Assembly: GCA_023417935.1 (NCBI GenBank)
Contig: JAEZDY010000031.1
Span: forward strand, 124,001 to 188,000
Direction of reading: 5' to 3'
Length of the DNA stretch: 64,000 bases
Source: Bacteroidota bacterium
Lineage (GTDB): Bacteria > Bacteroidota > Bacteroidia > Bacteroidales > Lentimicrobiaceae
Part shown: one piece after another, positions 63,443 to 64,000 of the stretch
Position numbering within the stretch: the stretch's first letter is position 1
How the letters are laid out: each line of letters begins with the position of its first letter
Notes under the pieces: generated by a model
The model's database searches: none
What the model was told of the DNA's origin: nothing
The model's input: the letters and a program-made list of their open reading frames with translations, nothing else
Translations under genes and position numbers: made by a program

Positions 63443-64000
63443 TTATTGCTTGATTGTAACTGAATCCTTGCGGCAATTGGTTTCCTCAACAATAAAGGGA
63501 GGCCTTCTTTTTACATCGGTTGATATACGGCTGATGTACTCGCCTATAATACCAATACATAGCAACTGAATACCGCCGATGAACATTGAACTTATCATCA
63601 GTGATGTCCAGCCAGTAACTACTTCATTCATTACGAACTTTGAGAAAAGTGCATATAGAATGATCAGAAAGGCGATTAAAGAAAATACAAATCCAAGGAA
63701 GGTAGCAATTTGCAATGGGAAATTTGAAAATGCTGTAATACCGTCAAGGGCCAGGCGCATCATCTTCTTAAAGGTATATTTTGTTTCACCGGCTTTGCGT
63801 TCCTGGCGCTCAAATTCAACGCCTGTTTGACTAAAGCCAAGCCATGCAATTTGTCCCCTCAGGAACTTACTTCCTTCACCCATATTTATCAAATGATCAG
63901 CAACTTCGCGTGATATTAGTCTGAAGTCGCCGGTATCAACAGGTATATTGAAAGAAGTGATCTTCTTGAGCATCTTGTAAAACATCTTGGCAGTAAACTT
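63443..64000 (-). CDS. GT2 glycosyltransferase (DPM1/GtrB-like), N-terminus beyond window
   Basis: The frame is open to the window edge, beyond the Met at 63985, so only the C-terminal ~185 residues are seen. DTGDFRLISREV is the acceptor-side motif of polyprenyl-phosphate glycosyltransferases, followed by FERQERKAGETKYTFKKM. Two membrane helices (about 95-120 and 130-155 of the visible part) and the IGEYISRI tail are typical of GtrB. It would transfer glucose or mannose from a nucleotide sugar to undecaprenyl phosphate, the donor for the GT-C enzyme encoded downstream. The two form a likely cell-surface glycosylation pair. Confidence 0.88.
   Translation of the reverse strand, partial: KFTAKMFYKMLKKITSFNIPVDTGDFRLISREVADHLINMGEGSKFLRGQIAWLGFSQTGVEFERQERKAGETKYTFKKMMRLALDGITAFSNFPLQIATFLGFVFSLIAFLIILYALFSKFVMNEVVTGWTSLMISSMFIGGIQLLCIGIIGEYISRISTDVKRRPPFIVEETNCRKDSVTIKQ

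Noticed and set aside
1..64000. Search for CRISPR arrays, tRNA/rRNA genes, transposases, phage genes and defence islands
   Set aside because: By reading, none was seen. The only arrays are ungapped tandem repeats without spacers, and all larger frames fit ordinary cellular families.

Overview
The window is chromosomal DNA from a member of the Bacteroidota (Bacteroidales-like), inferred from several independent signs. Seven secreted proteins end in type A sorting domains for the type IX secretion system (T9SS). Intergenic regions carry the Bacteroidota promoter form TTTG-N19..21-TAnnTTTG. DUF4476, GH144 and C25 gingipain-like families are present. Most exported proteins have glutamine right after the predicted signal peptidase cut, and a glutaminyl cyclase gene lies in the same window. 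The DNA is AT-rich, with long untranslated gaps and almost no Shine-Dalgarno sites. No tRNA, rRNA, CRISPR array, transposase or phage gene was seen.

Layout. 1-3153: a two-component pair, a REC-GAF-PAS histidine kinase followed by a sigma-54 response regulator cut by the window edge; a small interrupted reading frame lies between them. 3154-3800: a perfect-period 22-bp minisatellite (13 copies) and a terminator. 3801-16356: four minus-strand genes for large secreted proteins (C25 peptidase, BNR/sialidase-like protein, second C25 peptidase, M14 carboxypeptidase), an extracellular protein-degradation cluster. 16791-24614: ROK sugar kinase-like protein, DNA polymerase I, small proteins (zinc ribbon, lysine-rich 33-mer, ChaB), two tandem short single-stranded DNA-binding proteins and a PIN-PhoH ATPase. 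24691-33196: glutaminyl cyclase, then an NtrY/NtrC-like pair divergent from a MacAB-like ABC export operon that has a sigma-54-type promoter. 33461-36887: polyamine genes (arginine decarboxylase, agmatinase, deoxyhypusine-synthase-like).

37039-44291: a lysozyme-fold-like secreted protein, a GH144 glucanase with a sugar MFS transporter, and a TPR protein. 44722-49503: a lone MacB-type permease, a TetR-like regulator and a second BNR protein. 49672-55575: a dicarboxylate/amino-acid symporter, an M14 peptidase, a 33-bp x4 minisatellite, a methyltransferase and a YfcC-type transporter. 55675-60176: 1-Cys peroxiredoxin with a T9SS cupredoxin, a membrane phosphoesterase, a triple-DUF4476 protein and a GNAT acetyltransferase. 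60374-64000: a long PurF-like amidotransferase, a PIG-V-like mannosyltransferase and a partial GT2 glycosyltransferase.

Taken together the genes suggest a protein- and glycan-degrading heterotroph. Secreted peptidases and glycosidases work outside, symporters import peptide and acid products, and sigma-54 systems control envelope transport. No single locus is clearly a new defence or mobile system. The most unusual items are the two minisatellites, the sigma-54-driven exporter, the glutamine-at-+1 pattern with its cyclase, and the polyamine gene set with a deoxyhypusine-synthase homologue.
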